From DAITQM01 sp036832975 (GTDB lineage: Bacteria > Pseudomonadota > Gammaproteobacteria > Xanthomonadales > Wenzhouxiangellaceae), in contig DAITQM010000002.1 of NCBI GenBank assembly GCA_036832975.1, forward strand, positions 1 to 64,000: DNA of 64,000 bases. The letters are read 5' to 3'. The notes under the pieces were generated by a model. It was not told the origin of the DNA. It worked only from the letters and a program-made list of their open reading frames with translations, and did not search any database. The position numbers and the translations under genes are program-made. The number at the start of each line of letters is the position of its first letter. The first letter of the stretch is position 1. Shown in pieces: positions 8,848 through 17,772 of the stretch.

Positions 8848-9789
8848 ATGTACGACTTGTTCAATTTTCTGAATTTCACCGTCGTCCTGCTTGTATTGGC
8901 GGTGATCACCGTCTTCAAGGGAGCGGTGGTCGTCACACAGGGTTATGAATACACGGTCGAACGTTTCGGCCGTTATCGCGCCACGTTCGAACCTGGGTTT
9001 CACGTACTGATCCCGTATTTCGATCGCATCGGGCGGCGGGTCAACATGATGGAACAGGTGCTCGACGTGCCGTCGCAGGACGTGATCACCCGTGACAACG
9101 CCGTGGTTCGCGTCGACGGCGTGGTGTTCTACCAAGTGCTCGACGCCGCAAAAGCGGCTTACGAAGTGGCCCAGCTCGAGACGGCGATATTGAATCTGAC
9201 GATGACCAACGTCCGCACCGTGCTCGGTTCGATGGATCTCGACGAATCCTTGTCGAAGCGTGACGAAATCAACGCCCGGCTTTTGGTTGTCGTCGATGAA
9301 GCGACAACGCCGTGGGGCATCAAAGTGACGCGCATCGAGATCAAGGACATCCAACCGCCGGCCGATCTGGTGCAGGCGATGGCCCGGCAGATGAAGGCCG
9401 AGCGCGAAAAACGCGCCAACATTCTCGAGGCCGAAGGCCTGAAACAGGCGGCAATCCTGCGCGCCGACGGCGAGAAGCAGGCGGCGATTCTCGAAGCCGA
9501 AGGCCGGCGCGAAGCGGCGTTCCGCGACGCCGAAGCGCGCGAGCGGCTGGCCGAAGCCGAGGCCAAGGCGACCGATATGGTATCCAAGGCCATCGCCCAG
9601 GGTAATATCCAGGCGGTGAATTATTTCGTGGCGCAGAAATACGTGGAGGCGCTCAAGGCACTGGCCATCTCCGGTAACCAGAAAACGTTGATCCTGCCGA
9701 TCGAGGCGACCAACGTCTTGGGCTCGCTGGCCGGCATCGTCGAACTGGCCGAAGCGGCGCGCAGCAGCGGCAAGGCGGGAGGCGCGTGA
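8848..9789 (+). CDS. qmcA: SPFH/Band 7 membrane protein QmcA
   Basis: A stomatin/prohibitin-like protein of 313 residues that organises inner-membrane microdomains. One N-terminal transmembrane helix (about 5-27) is followed by the SPFH domain (VVVTQGYEYTVERFGRY onwards). Next comes a long alanine/glutamate-rich coiled coil (about 180-250) with repeated AILxAxGxxxAA units. ATG 8848 sits about 6 nt after GGAGAG, while the adjacent ATG 8845 is too close. It overlaps the NfeD gene by one base, and the three genes qmcA-nfeD-sppA form an operon. NfeD proteins are standard partners of SPFH proteins. Confidence 0.93.
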   Translation: MYDLFNFLNFTVVLLVLAVITVFKGAVVVTQGYEYTVERFGRYRATFEPGFHVLIPYFDRIGRRVNMMEQVLDVPSQDVITRDNAVVRVDGVVFYQVLDAAKAAYEVAQLETAILNLTMTNVRTVLGSMDLDESLSKRDEINARLLVVVDEATTPWGIKVTRIEIKDIQPPADLVQAMARQMKAEREKRANILEAEGLKQAAILRADGEKQAAILEAEGRREAAFRDAEARERLAEAEAKATDMVSKAIAQGNIQAVNYFVAQKYVEALKALAISGNQKTLILPIEATNVLGSLAGIVELAEAARSSGKAGGA

Positions 9790-10268
9790 TGAAGCCGGAT
9801 TGGACGATCATTTTCTGGCACTGGTGGATCTTCGCGCTGGTGATGCTGATCCTCGAGGCGTTCGCGCCGGCGGCGTTTTTTCTGTGGCTCGGCGTCGCGG
9901 CGATTGTCGTCGGCTTCGTGCTGTGGATTGTGCCGGCGATCGGTATCGAGTTCCAATTCATCCTGTTTGCCGTTTTGTCGGTCGCCAGCATCGTCGGCTG
10001 GCGCAATTATCGGCGGCGCCACCCGGCGGTGAGCGACCAGCCGACGCTGAACAAGCGCGGCCGGCAATACGTCGGCCGGGTGTTTACGCTCGGCGAGCCG
10101 ATCGTCAACGGCACGGGCAAGATCCGTGTCGATGACAGCACCTGGAAAATCACCGGCACCGATTTGCCGGCCGGGTCGCGGGTCAAGGTGATCGCCAGCG
10201 ATGGCGTGGTGCTGAGAGTGGCGGCCTGTGCCGCGGCGGCCGGTGAATCCGGCAAGGATGCGGCGTGA
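9789..10268 (+). CDS. NfeD-like membrane protein, short form
   Basis: A 159-residue NfeD protein without the ClpP-like protease domain. It has two to three N-terminal transmembrane helices (about 8-75) and a C-terminal OB-fold (about 95-145, RGRQYVGRVFTLGEPIVNG). Such short NfeD proteins partner SPFH proteins in membrane quality control. Its ATG overlaps the qmcA stop by one base, and its TGA overlaps the GTG start of sppA (GTGA), so all three are translationally coupled. Confidence 0.9.
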   Translation: MKPDWTIIFWHWWIFALVMLILEAFAPAAFFLWLGVAAIVVGFVLWIVPAIGIEFQFILFAVLSVASIVGWRNYRRRHPAVSDQPTLNKRGRQYVGRVFTLGEPIVNGTGKIRVDDSTWKITGTDLPAGSRVKVIASDGVVLRVAACAAAAGESGKDAA

Positions 10269-12115
10269 ACGAAGCAGCCCCCAAGACAACGAACGGCTCG
10301 TTCATCGGCCGGCTGTGGCGCGGCTTCTGGCGGTGGATCGACTGCCTGCGCCGCGCTGTGCTGAACTTGTTGTTTCTGGTGCTTTTGATTGTGATCTTGC
10401 GCGTGTTGTTGGCGCCGGGCGAGGTCGTGACCATCCCCAAACAGGCGACGTTGGTGCTCAAACCGCACGGCGCGGTCGTCGAGCAATATACCGGCACGCC
10501 GCTCGAACGCGCCGTCGGCCGCCTGTTCGGCAACGAGGAACCCGAGACGCAATTGCGCGATCTGTTGCGCGCGCTCGATCTGGCCGCCGCCGATTCGGCG
10601 GTCCGCCAGGTGCTGCTCGATCCTTCAGAGATGACCTCGATCGGTTTGGCGCAGCTCCAGGAACTCGGGGCCGCCGTCCGCCGGCTGCGTGGCAGCGGTA
10701 AGAAAATCATCGCCTACGGCAGCGATCTGACACAAAGCCATTATTACTTCGCCAGCCTGGCCGACGAAGTGTGGCTCGATCCGGCCGGCCTGATCTGGCT
10801 CGAAGGCTTTCAGTACTACCGCAATTATTTCCGTGCCGGTCTGGACAAGCTCGGCGTCGATGTTCACCTGTTCCGCGTCGGCGAATACAAATCGGCGGCC
10901 GAGCCGTTCATCCGCGACGATATGTCGGACGCCGACCGGCGCGCCGGCGGCGCGCTGATCGGCGACTTGTGGCAACAGTTTTTGAGCGACATCGCCTTAA
11001 ACCGCGGTCTGCCGTTCGAGATGATCGATCGCCTGGCCCAGGGCTATGCCGCGTTTGCGGTCGAGCGGAACGGCAATCTGGCGCAGGCGGCGCTCGACAT
11101 GGGCCTCGTCGATCGACTTTTATCCTGGCCCGAGGCGCGCACCGAGCTGGCGGCGGACGACGGCGACTGGCACGGCATCGGGCACGACGATTATCTGCGG
11201 CTCAAGCCGCGGCCGCCGGATGCCGCAGCGCAGATCGGCATCGTCGTCGCTGAAGGGGCGATCAGTGGCGGCGACCGGCCGCCCGGTGAGGTCGGCGCGG
11301 CCTCGCTCGGCGCCCTGCTGCACCACGCCGCCGAGCGGGACGACATCCAGGCGGTGGTGTTCAGGATCAACAGTCCCGGCGGCGACGCACTGGCTTCGGA
11401 AGCCATCCGCCGCGAGATGTTGACCCTGCGCCAGGCCGGCAAGCCGGTCATCGTCAGCATGGGCAATGTCGCTGCCTCGGGGGGGTACTGGATCGCCCAG
11501 GGGGCGGACGAGGTGTGGGCCAATTCGACGACCATTACCGGCTCGATCGGCATCTTCGGCTTGTGGCCGACGATCGACCGGACGCTCGACAAAATCGGTA
11601 TCCATACCGACGGCCTCGGAACGACGCCGCTGGCCGGTGCTTTGCGCCTTGACCGCCCGCTCGACGAGGCGGCCGGGCGGATGATCCAGGCGCTGATCGA
11701 GCACGGCTACCGGCAGTTCATCGAGTTGGTTGCGGCCAACCGGCCGCTGACCGCGGCGGAAGTCGAAGCCGTAGCCGGCGGGCGCGTGTGGAGCGGCCGG
11801 CAGGCCGGCGAGCGCCAACTGATCGACCAGACCGGCGGCCTGCAAGACGCGGTCGCCGCCGCCGCTCGGCGCGCCGGCCTGGGTGACGATTATCGTGTGC
11901 GGTATATCGAACCGGAGCCGGGTCTGCTCGAACGCTGGATCGAGATGAGCGGCCAGGCCGCCGCCGGTGCCGTAGCTTCGCACCTCGGCAAAACGCCGCT
12001 GTCGCCGGCCGCGAAGCAGGCCGCCGATCGGTTGCAACGGGCGTTGGAATTACTGGCCGCGGCGGTCGGCGACACGCCGGCGGTCACCGCTCACTGTCTT
12101 TGCGCGCCGCCTTGA
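10265..12115 (+). CDS. sppA: Signal peptide peptidase SppA, 67-kDa type
   Basis: An inner-membrane serine protease that degrades cleaved signal peptides on the periplasmic side. The length of 616 residues matches the double-domain E. coli form. One transmembrane helix at about 29-50 anchors it. The general base is Lys209 in GEYKSAAEP, at the same number as in E. coli SppA. The nucleophile is Ser405 in NVAASGGYWIA, equivalent to E. coli Ser409. The GTG start at 10265 overlaps the nfeD stop. The 3' end overlaps the opposing DUF2799 gene by 32 nt. Confidence 0.95.
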   Translation: MNEAAPKTTNGSFIGRLWRGFWRWIDCLRRAVLNLLFLVLLIVILRVLLAPGEVVTIPKQATLVLKPHGAVVEQYTGTPLERAVGRLFGNEEPETQLRDLLRALDLAAADSAVRQVLLDPSEMTSIGLAQLQELGAAVRRLRGSGKKIIAYGSDLTQSHYYFASLADEVWLDPAGLIWLEGFQYYRNYFRAGLDKLGVDVHLFRVGEYKSAAEPFIRDDMSDADRRAGGALIGDLWQQFLSDIALNRGLPFEMIDRLAQGYAAFAVERNGNLAQAALDMGLVDRLLSWPEARTELAADDGDWHGIGHDDYLRLKPRPPDAAAQIGIVVAEGAISGGDRPPGEVGAASLGALLHHAAERDDIQAVVFRINSPGGDALASEAIRREMLTLRQAGKPVIVSMGNVAASGGYWIAQGADEVWANSTTITGSIGIFGLWPTIDRTLDKIGIHTDGLGTTPLAGALRLDRPLDEAAGRMIQALIEHGYRQFIELVAANRPLTAAEVEAVAGGRVWSGRQAGERQLIDQTGGLQDAVAAAARRAGLGDDYRVRYIEPEPGLLERWIEMSGQAAAGAVASHLGKTPLSPAAKQAADRLQRALELLAAAVGDTPAVTAHCLCAPP

Positions 12116-12590
12116 GGCGGGAGTCGAGGGCTTCGGGCGCGAGCCAACCGTGCTGTTCGGCCAGCGCCCGCAGGTCGGTCAGTTGTTGTTCGAGAGCGGC
12201 GATGCGCAGCGGATCGGCGGACTCGCCGGCCGCGGTGAGCGCCAAACGCTCGGCTTCGCGCTGTTTGATTTCCACAGCCAGCCGGTAAGCCGCCCGATAG
12301 CTCATCGGCCGGTTGGCGTCGGCGGCGCAGATCGTGGCCTCCGCCGCACCGCCCGCGCCGTCCTGCCAGCCGCGATCCGGCGTACACCGTTCAGCCTTGC
12401 CACGCTCCCAGCCTTGCTGCCCGGCCAGCCGGCACGCCGGGGTGTCGTCCGGCGGTGGGGAAAACGCCCTACCGGCGAGCGCCGTCTGGTAGCCAGCGTG
12501 CTGCGCCGCGTCGCGATCGCACGGCGCCTTACCGCAGGCGGCCAGCACGAGCGGTAGAATCAAATACCAGAAACGGAGGGTGCCTCTCAT
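12084..12590 (-). CDS. DUF2799-type lipoprotein
   Basis: A 168-residue protein with a lipoprotein signal peptide: a hydrophobic core followed by the lipobox LAAC at 16-19. It should therefore be anchored to a membrane through its first Cys. The mature part has the repeated Gly-Tyr/Trp and Cys pattern of DUF2799 proteins (HAGYQTALAG, CRLAGQQGWERGKAERC) and a helical C-terminus. Function unknown. The 3' end overlaps sppA by 32 nt, and it is divergent from the SDR gene across 34 bp. Confidence 0.75.
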   Translation of the reverse strand: MRGTLRFWYLILPLVLAACGKAPCDRDAAQHAGYQTALAGRAFSPPPDDTPACRLAGQQGWERGKAERCTPDRGWQDGAGGAAEATICAADANRPMSYRAAYRLAVEIKQREAERLALTAAGESADPLRIAALEQQLTDLRALAEQHGWLAPEALDSRLKAARKDSER

Positions 12591-12624
12591 CTGTTCAGTT
12601 TAACCCACTGCCACCCGAGATCCC

Positions 12625-13461
12625 ATGCTGCCGGCCGCCGCCCCACAACCCGTTACACCGTTGCCGCCCACGGACGACCGCTGGCGGCTCGACGGTTTGA
12701 GTGCGCTGGTCACCGGCGCCAGCCGCGGTATCGGATGGGCGGTCGCCGCGGGCCTTGTCGAACGCGGCGCGAAGGTGTGGCTGGCGGCGCGTGACTGCGC
12801 GCGGCTCGCCGGTGCTGTCCAGGCGTTGAACGACGGCGCCCCCGAACCGCGCGCTTTTGCGCTGCCCGGCGATGTCACATCGCCGAAATCGCGCGAGCAG
12901 TTCATTTCCGAGATCGCCGCGCGTGTCGATCATCTCGATATCTTGATCAACAACGCCGGCGGCAACCGCCGCCGCCAGGCGCTCGACTATTCGGTTGACG
13001 AGTGGCGTGAAATCATGGCCCTGAATCTGGAAAGCGCCTTCGAGATGTCGCGTCTGGCTGTGCCGCTGCTCGCCGCGCGCGGCGGGGCGATCGTCAACGT
13101 GGCGTCGGTCGCCGGCCTGACTCATCTCGGCACGGGCGCGCCGTACGCAATGGCCAAGGCGGCGATGCTGCAGATGACGCGCAACCTGGCGGTCGAATGG
13201 GCGGACCGCGGCATCCGTGTCAACGCCGTTGCGCCGTGGTACATCGAAACGCCGCTTGCCGCCGGTGTGCTCACCGACCCGGACTACCGCCGCGCGGTCG
13301 AAGCGCGCACGCCGCTCAGGCGGGTTGGGACACCCGAGGAATGCGCCGCGGCGATCGTCTTTCTGTGCCTGCCGGCGAGCGCCTACATCACCGGGCAAAC
13401 GTTGATCGTCGACGGCGGTTTCATGGTCAACGGCTTTCCCGGGCCAGGGGCCGGGGCGTGA
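12625..13461 (+). CDS. Short-chain dehydrogenase/reductase
   Basis: A classical SDR of 278 residues, nearest in pattern to the tropinone-reductase-like group. It has the cofactor loop TGASRGIG near residues 31-38, NNAGG near 110, a catalytic Ser in NVASVAG, and YAMAK with the catalytic Tyr and Lys. The C-terminal DGGFMVNG is also typical. The GTGA at its end overlaps a possible start of the following PuuR-like gene, which links it to the polyamine cluster. The substrate is not evident. Confidence 0.88.
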   Translation: MLPAAAPQPVTPLPPTDDRWRLDGLSALVTGASRGIGWAVAAGLVERGAKVWLAARDCARLAGAVQALNDGAPEPRAFALPGDVTSPKSREQFISEIAARVDHLDILINNAGGNRRRQALDYSVDEWREIMALNLESAFEMSRLAVPLLAARGGAIVNVASVAGLTHLGTGAPYAMAKAAMLQMTRNLAVEWADRGIRVNAVAPWYIETPLAAGVLTDPDYRRAVEARTPLRRVGTPEECAAAIVFLCLPASAYITGQTLIVDGGFMVNGFPGPGAGA

Positions 13462-13502
13462 TCCAGCAGGCGATCGAGGCGGCGCGCCAGGGGCGCGGCG
13501 GG

Positions 13503-14051
13503 ATGGAATTCGACGTTGGAGCGCGCCTTAAGGCGCTGCGCCGCGAGCGCGGCTGGTCACAGCGCGAACTGGCCAAGCGCGCCGGGGTGACGAACGGCAT
13601 GATTTCGTTGATCGAGCAAAATCGCGTCAGCCCGTCGATCAGTTCGTTGCACCGCATCCTCGAGGCGCTGCCGGTCACGATGGCCGATTTTTTCACTTCC
13701 GGCCTGCCCGCCGGGCGGCAGCGTTTTTATCGGTCGGCGGAGATGCCCAACGTCGGCAGTCCGCAAGTGCTGCTGCACCTGGTCGCCGCCAACCAGCCCG
13801 GCCGCCAAATGACGATTCTGCACGAGTGCTATCTGCCGGGCGGCGATACCGGCGAGACGATGCTGGCCCATCCCGGGGAAGAAGGCGGCGTCATCGTCAA
13901 AGGCGAGATCGAGTTGACGGTCGCCGGCGAAAGCCGCCTGTTGCGCGCCGGCGAGGCCTACTATTTTTCCAGCGACTTGCCGCACCGCTTCCGCAACCTC
14001 GGCCCCGGCATCTGCGAAATCATCAGCGCCAATACCCCGCCGACGTTTTGA
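13503..14051 (+). CDS. puuR: PuuR-like HTH/cupin transcriptional regulator
   Basis: A 182-residue repressor-type protein with an XRE helix-turn-helix at the N-terminus (GARLKALRRERGWSQRELAK, then SLIEQNRVSPSISSL). A cupin sensor domain follows at the C-terminus (GEEGGVIVKGEIELTVAGE, SSDLPHRFRNLG). This is the layout of PuuR, which represses putrescine-degradation genes in E. coli. The downstream PuuC-like dehydrogenase and N-carbamoylputrescine amidase support the assignment. The start is uncertain: ATG 13503 matches the family, while GTG 13458 overlaps the SDR stop and would add 15 residues. Confidence 0.85.
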   Translation: MEFDVGARLKALRRERGWSQRELAKRAGVTNGMISLIEQNRVSPSISSLHRILEALPVTMADFFTSGLPAGRQRFYRSAEMPNVGSPQVLLHLVAANQPGRQMTILHECYLPGGDTGETMLAHPGEEGGVIVKGEIELTVAGESRLLRAGEAYYFSSDLPHRFRNLGPGICEIISANTPPTF

Positions 14052-14115
14052 GACTCCCGCGGGCCCGCCCGCGTGATAGCCTATAAGATCATCCGTGACC
14101 CGGCGTGAGGCGGCG

Positions 14116-15612
14116 ATGAACGAGGCGAAAAGCAAAACACGGGCCGAGTGGCGGGCGATGGCCGCAGCGCTCGAACTCAGAACCGGCTGCCTGATCGCCG
14201 GGCGCTTTCAGCCTGCTGTCTCGGGCGCGACGTTTCCGTCGATCAATCCGGCCGATGGCCGGGTGCTGGCCGAGGTCGCCGCCGGCGATCAAGCCGATAT
14301 CGACCAGGCCGTCGCCGCGGCGCGCCGGACGTTCGAAGCCGGCGTGTGGCGCGATATGCCGCCGGCGGGGCGCAAAAAGCGTCTTTTACGTCTGGCCGAA
14401 CTGCTTGACGCGCGGCGCGCGGAACTGGCGCTGCTCGATGCCCTCGATATGGGTAAACCGATCCACGACGCGCTGACCATCGACGCTCCGGCCGCGGCGC
14501 GCTGTTTCGCCTGGTACGGCGAGGCGATCGACAAAGTCAACGGCGAGATCACGCCGACCCCGGCCGATGAGATCGGGATGATCAGCCGCGAGCCGGTGGG
14601 CGTCGTCGGCGCCATCGTGCCGTGGAACTTTCCGCTGTTGATGGCCGCCTGGAAAATCGCCCCGGCGCTGGCCACCGGCAACAGTGTGGTGTTGAAGCCC
14701 TCGGAAAAATCGCCGCTCTCGGCGCTTCGCCTCGGCGAACTGGCGCTCGAAGCCGGCATCCCCGAAGGCGTATTCAATGTCGTCCCCGGCTTCGGGCACA
14801 CCGCCGGCGAAGCGCTGGCCCTGCACGCCGACGTCGATTGCATCGCGTTCACCGGATCGACCGCGGTCGGCAAGAAAATGCTCGAATACGCCGGGCGTTC
14901 CAACATGAAGCGGGTGTGGCTCGAATGCGGCGGCAAGAGCCCGAATCTCGTGCTCGCCGACTGCGCCGACCTCGACGCCGCGGCCGAGGCGGCCGCCTGG
15001 GGTATCTTCTTCAACCAGGGCGAAATGTGTTCGGCGGCCTCCAGGCTGCTCGCGGCGCGGGAGATCAAAGAGCCCCTGCTCGAAAAAATCGTCGCCCTCG
15101 GCCAGACGTTGCGGCCCGCCGATCCGCTCGACCCCGAAACCCGGCTCGGGGCGATCGTCGATCGGATCCAGTTCGACAAAGTACTGGGTTACATCGAAAA
15201 AGGCCGCGCCGAAGGGGCCGAGCTGCGCCTCGGCGGCGCGCCGGCAGGCGATGAGGGCTTTTTCGTCGAACCGACCGTCTTCGACGGCGTCACCCCGGCC
15301 ATGACGATCGCCCGCGAGGAGATCTTCGGGCCGGTGCTCTCGGTGCTGACTTTCGACGATGCGGCCGACGCCGTCGCCCTCGCCAACCGCACCGACTACG
15401 GCCTGGCCGCCGCCGTCTGGACGCGCGATATCAGCAAAGCGCACCGCATCGCCCGCGCCTTGCGCGCCGGTACGGTGTGGATCAATTGCTACGATGCCGG
15501 CGATTTGACCGTGCCGTTCGGCGGCTACAAACAGTCGGGCAACGGCCGCGACAAATCGCTGCACGCGCTGGACAAATATGTCGAATTGAAAACCACCTGG
15601 ATCAAACTCTGA
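14116..15612 (+). CDS. puuC: PuuC-like aldehyde dehydrogenase
   Basis: An NAD(P)-dependent aldehyde dehydrogenase of 498 residues. In the Puu pathway it oxidises gamma-glutamyl-gamma-aminobutyraldehyde. Catalytic residues are present: Asn171 (PWNFP), Glu270 (LECGGKSP) and Cys305 (NQGEMCSAASR). The cofactor motif GSTAVGK lies near 247-253. ATG 14116 follows GTGAGGCGGCG. A small GC hairpin (14058-14073) lies just upstream. Specificity is inferred from the neighbouring PuuR-like regulator and AguB; sequence alone says only ALDH of the PuuC type. Confidence 0.88.
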   Translation: MNEAKSKTRAEWRAMAAALELRTGCLIAGRFQPAVSGATFPSINPADGRVLAEVAAGDQADIDQAVAAARRTFEAGVWRDMPPAGRKKRLLRLAELLDARRAELALLDALDMGKPIHDALTIDAPAAARCFAWYGEAIDKVNGEITPTPADEIGMISREPVGVVGAIVPWNFPLLMAAWKIAPALATGNSVVLKPSEKSPLSALRLGELALEAGIPEGVFNVVPGFGHTAGEALALHADVDCIAFTGSTAVGKKMLEYAGRSNMKRVWLECGGKSPNLVLADCADLDAAAEAAAWGIFFNQGEMCSAASRLLAAREIKEPLLEKIVALGQTLRPADPLDPETRLGAIVDRIQFDKVLGYIEKGRAEGAELRLGGAPAGDEGFFVEPTVFDGVTPAMTIAREEIFGPVLSVLTFDDAADAVALANRTDYGLAAAVWTRDISKAHRIARALRAGTVWINCYDAGDLTVPFGGYKQSGNGRDKSLHALDKYVELKTTWIKL

Positions 15613-16472
15613 TGGCTCGCCGGCTCACCGTCGCTGCACTGCAGATGGCCTGTGGGCCCGAACGCGAAGCCAACGTGGCGCGCGCCGAACGGATGGTGCG
15701 CACCGCGGCCGAACGCGGCGCCTCGATCGTGCTGCTGCCGGAATTGTTCGCCACGCCCTATTTCTGCAAGGACCAGGATCCGGCGTGGTTCGCGACCGCC
15801 GAATCCGTCGCCGACAGCCCGCTGGTCGCGCGTTTTTCGGCACTCGCCGCCGAACTTGAGGTCGTGCTGCCGCTCAGTTTTTTCGAGCGCGCCGGGCAGG
15901 CGTATTTCAATTCGCTGGCGCTGATCGATGGCGCCGGCGCAGTGCGCGGCGTTTATCGCAAATCGCATATCCCGGATGGCCCCGGGTACCAGGAAAAGTA
16001 TTACTTCACACCCGGCGATACCGGTTTTATGGTTTGGGATGTGCCCTCGGCCCGGATCGGCGCCGCGATCTGTTGGGATCAGTGGTTTCCCGAAGCGGCC
16101 AGAATCATGGCGCTGGCCGGCGCCGAACTGTTGTTCTATCCGACCGCCATCGGCTCGGAACCGAGTGCACCCGAGGCCGATACCGCCGGCGCCTGGCAAC
16201 TGGCCATGCGCGGCCACGCGGTGTGCAACCGGATGCCGGTGATCGCCGCCAACCGGATCGGCGTCGAAGCGGGACAAAGTTGCACATTGACCTTCTACGG
16301 CTCGTCATTCATCGCCGGCCCCGACGGTCAACTGCTCGCCGCGGCCGGCCGCGACGAAGAAGCGGTGCTGGTCCACGCCTTCGACCTCGACCGATTGGCG
16401 GAAGAACGCGCCGGCTGGGGCTTCTTTCGCGACCGCCGCCCGGAACTCTATCGCCCCCTGCTCAAGCCCTGA
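15612..16472 (+). CDS. aguB: N-carbamoylputrescine amidase
   Basis: A nitrilase-superfamily amidase of 286 residues that hydrolyses N-carbamoylputrescine to putrescine, CO2 and ammonia. The catalytic triad is visible: Glu44 (LLPELF), Lys117 (YRKSHIPDG) and Cys154 (AICWDQWFPE). The CWDQWFPE block and the PGYQEKYYF segment are characteristic of AguB. ATG 15612 overlaps the puuC stop by one base, so it is co-transcribed. No agmatine deiminase gene (aguA) is in the window. Confidence 0.92.
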   Translation: MARRLTVAALQMACGPEREANVARAERMVRTAAERGASIVLLPELFATPYFCKDQDPAWFATAESVADSPLVARFSALAAELEVVLPLSFFERAGQAYFNSLALIDGAGAVRGVYRKSHIPDGPGYQEKYYFTPGDTGFMVWDVPSARIGAAICWDQWFPEAARIMALAGAELLFYPTAIGSEPSAPEADTAGAWQLAMRGHAVCNRMPVIAANRIGVEAGQSCTLTFYGSSFIAGPDGQLLAAAGRDEEAVLVHAFDLDRLAEERAGWGFFRDRRPELYRPLLKP

Positions 16473-16524
16473 AGCCTTTGCCTCCTCGCTGGCAGTTGCA
16501 GATGGTGGTTGTAGGGTGGACTTG

Positions 16525-17556
16525 TCAAAGCCGGTTGACTGGCGTTTCGGCCGGGTTTTCGAACCAGCGGAAATAGGTTTCGGCGCCGGCGATGCCTTGT
16601 TGGATCAAGGCGTCTTTTTTGGCGTCGCTCAGGGCGAAATCGGTGGTTTTGACATCCAGCGTGTCGATATAGACCGTGCGCTGCCAATCATCGCCGTGCA
16701 GATGCTGGTTTTCCTGCACTTGCAATAACGAAGAAAACAACGCCCGCGCGTAGTCGGTGAAAGTGTCGATCGGCTTGCCGGCGACGGGCTCGTCGTAGCG
16801 GAACAGCGCGATTTCCTCGCGGCTGTCGAGGCGCATGCCCAGGGTCTGGCAGTTATAGACGTAGGGGCTGCGGCCGGGCCGGCGCAGCAGAAAACGGGCG
16901 TTTTCCATGTTGTAGTATTCGGTGCGGCGTGCCGCGGCGGCCTCGTTGTTCATATCGATATATCGTTCCCGGTCGAACAGTTTGATCGGGTAATTGAGCA
17001 TCACGCCGCCGTCGACATAAACATCAGCGCGCGGGCCGTGGCGCACGGCGGCGAAAAACAGCGGCAGCGACATGCTGATGCGGACGGCGGTGGCCAACGG
17101 CATGGTGGGGTGGCGTTCCGCCGAGAAGACCTCGGAATAACCGGTGGTGAGGTTGGTGCCGATCACGTGGAGGTCGGGCTGGCCTGAGGTCTGCAAGTCC
17201 TCGAACGTGGCTTTCTCGCTGCCCAGCCGGTCTTTGATCAGCGTTCCGATCCAGCCGGCGAAGAAATCGCCTTTGTTCCAGCCGAAGGATTTGGCCAGCC
17301 GACGGATATCGCGTATGACCCCGAACGAATCGTCCATGAAGTTTTTGAAGTCCACCGAAGCGATGGTGTCCCGCTGCTCCCGGATCGGGTAGCCGAGAGC
17401 GAAAAGTAGAGCGTTGATCGCTTCGGCGCTGGCCCCGCCGACCCGCTGGACGCCGGCCAGCAGCCCGCGCTGCTCCAGCACCTGCATCGCACCGATATAA
17501 GCGATGCCTTTGACGCCGCCGCCCTCGAACACCAGATTGCGTACCTGTGCCGCCAT
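16525..17556 (-). CDS. Patatin-like phospholipase with altered nucleophile elbow
   Basis: A patatin-family lipid acyl hydrolase of 343 residues. The oxyanion-hole motif GGGVKG is at 12-17, the putative nucleophile is Ser43, and the dyad Asp is Asp182 in DGGVMLNYP. The nucleophile elbow reads GASAE instead of the usual GxSxG, with Glu at residue 45. Catalysis may therefore be weakened or changed. No signal peptide is seen. I start at ATG 17556, where homology begins; an upstream in-frame start at 17769 would add a low-complexity tail. It is divergent from pyk. Confidence 0.87.
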   Translation of the reverse strand: MAAQVRNLVFEGGGVKGIAYIGAMQVLEQRGLLAGVQRVGGASAEAINALLFALGYPIREQRDTIASVDFKNFMDDSFGVIRDIRRLAKSFGWNKGDFFAGWIGTLIKDRLGSEKATFEDLQTSGQPDLHVIGTNLTTGYSEVFSAERHPTMPLATAVRISMSLPLFFAAVRHGPRADVYVDGGVMLNYPIKLFDRERYIDMNNEAAAARRTEYYNMENARFLLRRPGRSPYVYNCQTLGMRLDSREEIALFRYDEPVAGKPIDTFTDYARALFSSLLQVQENQHLHGDDWQRTVYIDTLDVKTTDFALSDAKKDALIQQGIAGAETYFRWFENPAETPVNRL

Positions 17557-17772
17557 GATCCGCCCTCCATTTCGCCGGCTTGAACCGCCCGGGACGATCG
17601 ACCGCAGCGGTTGCGTTGCAGCGGAAATGAGTGTAGCACTGGCCGGCGGCCGGTGAAGGGGGAAGAAACCAGCGGTCAGCGAGCCCGCCGCACGATTTTC
17701 GGAAGAACCCGATATACTCTTTGCCCGGCTGTGACTTGCGGCGGGAACATCATCACTGGACGACTTCACCCA

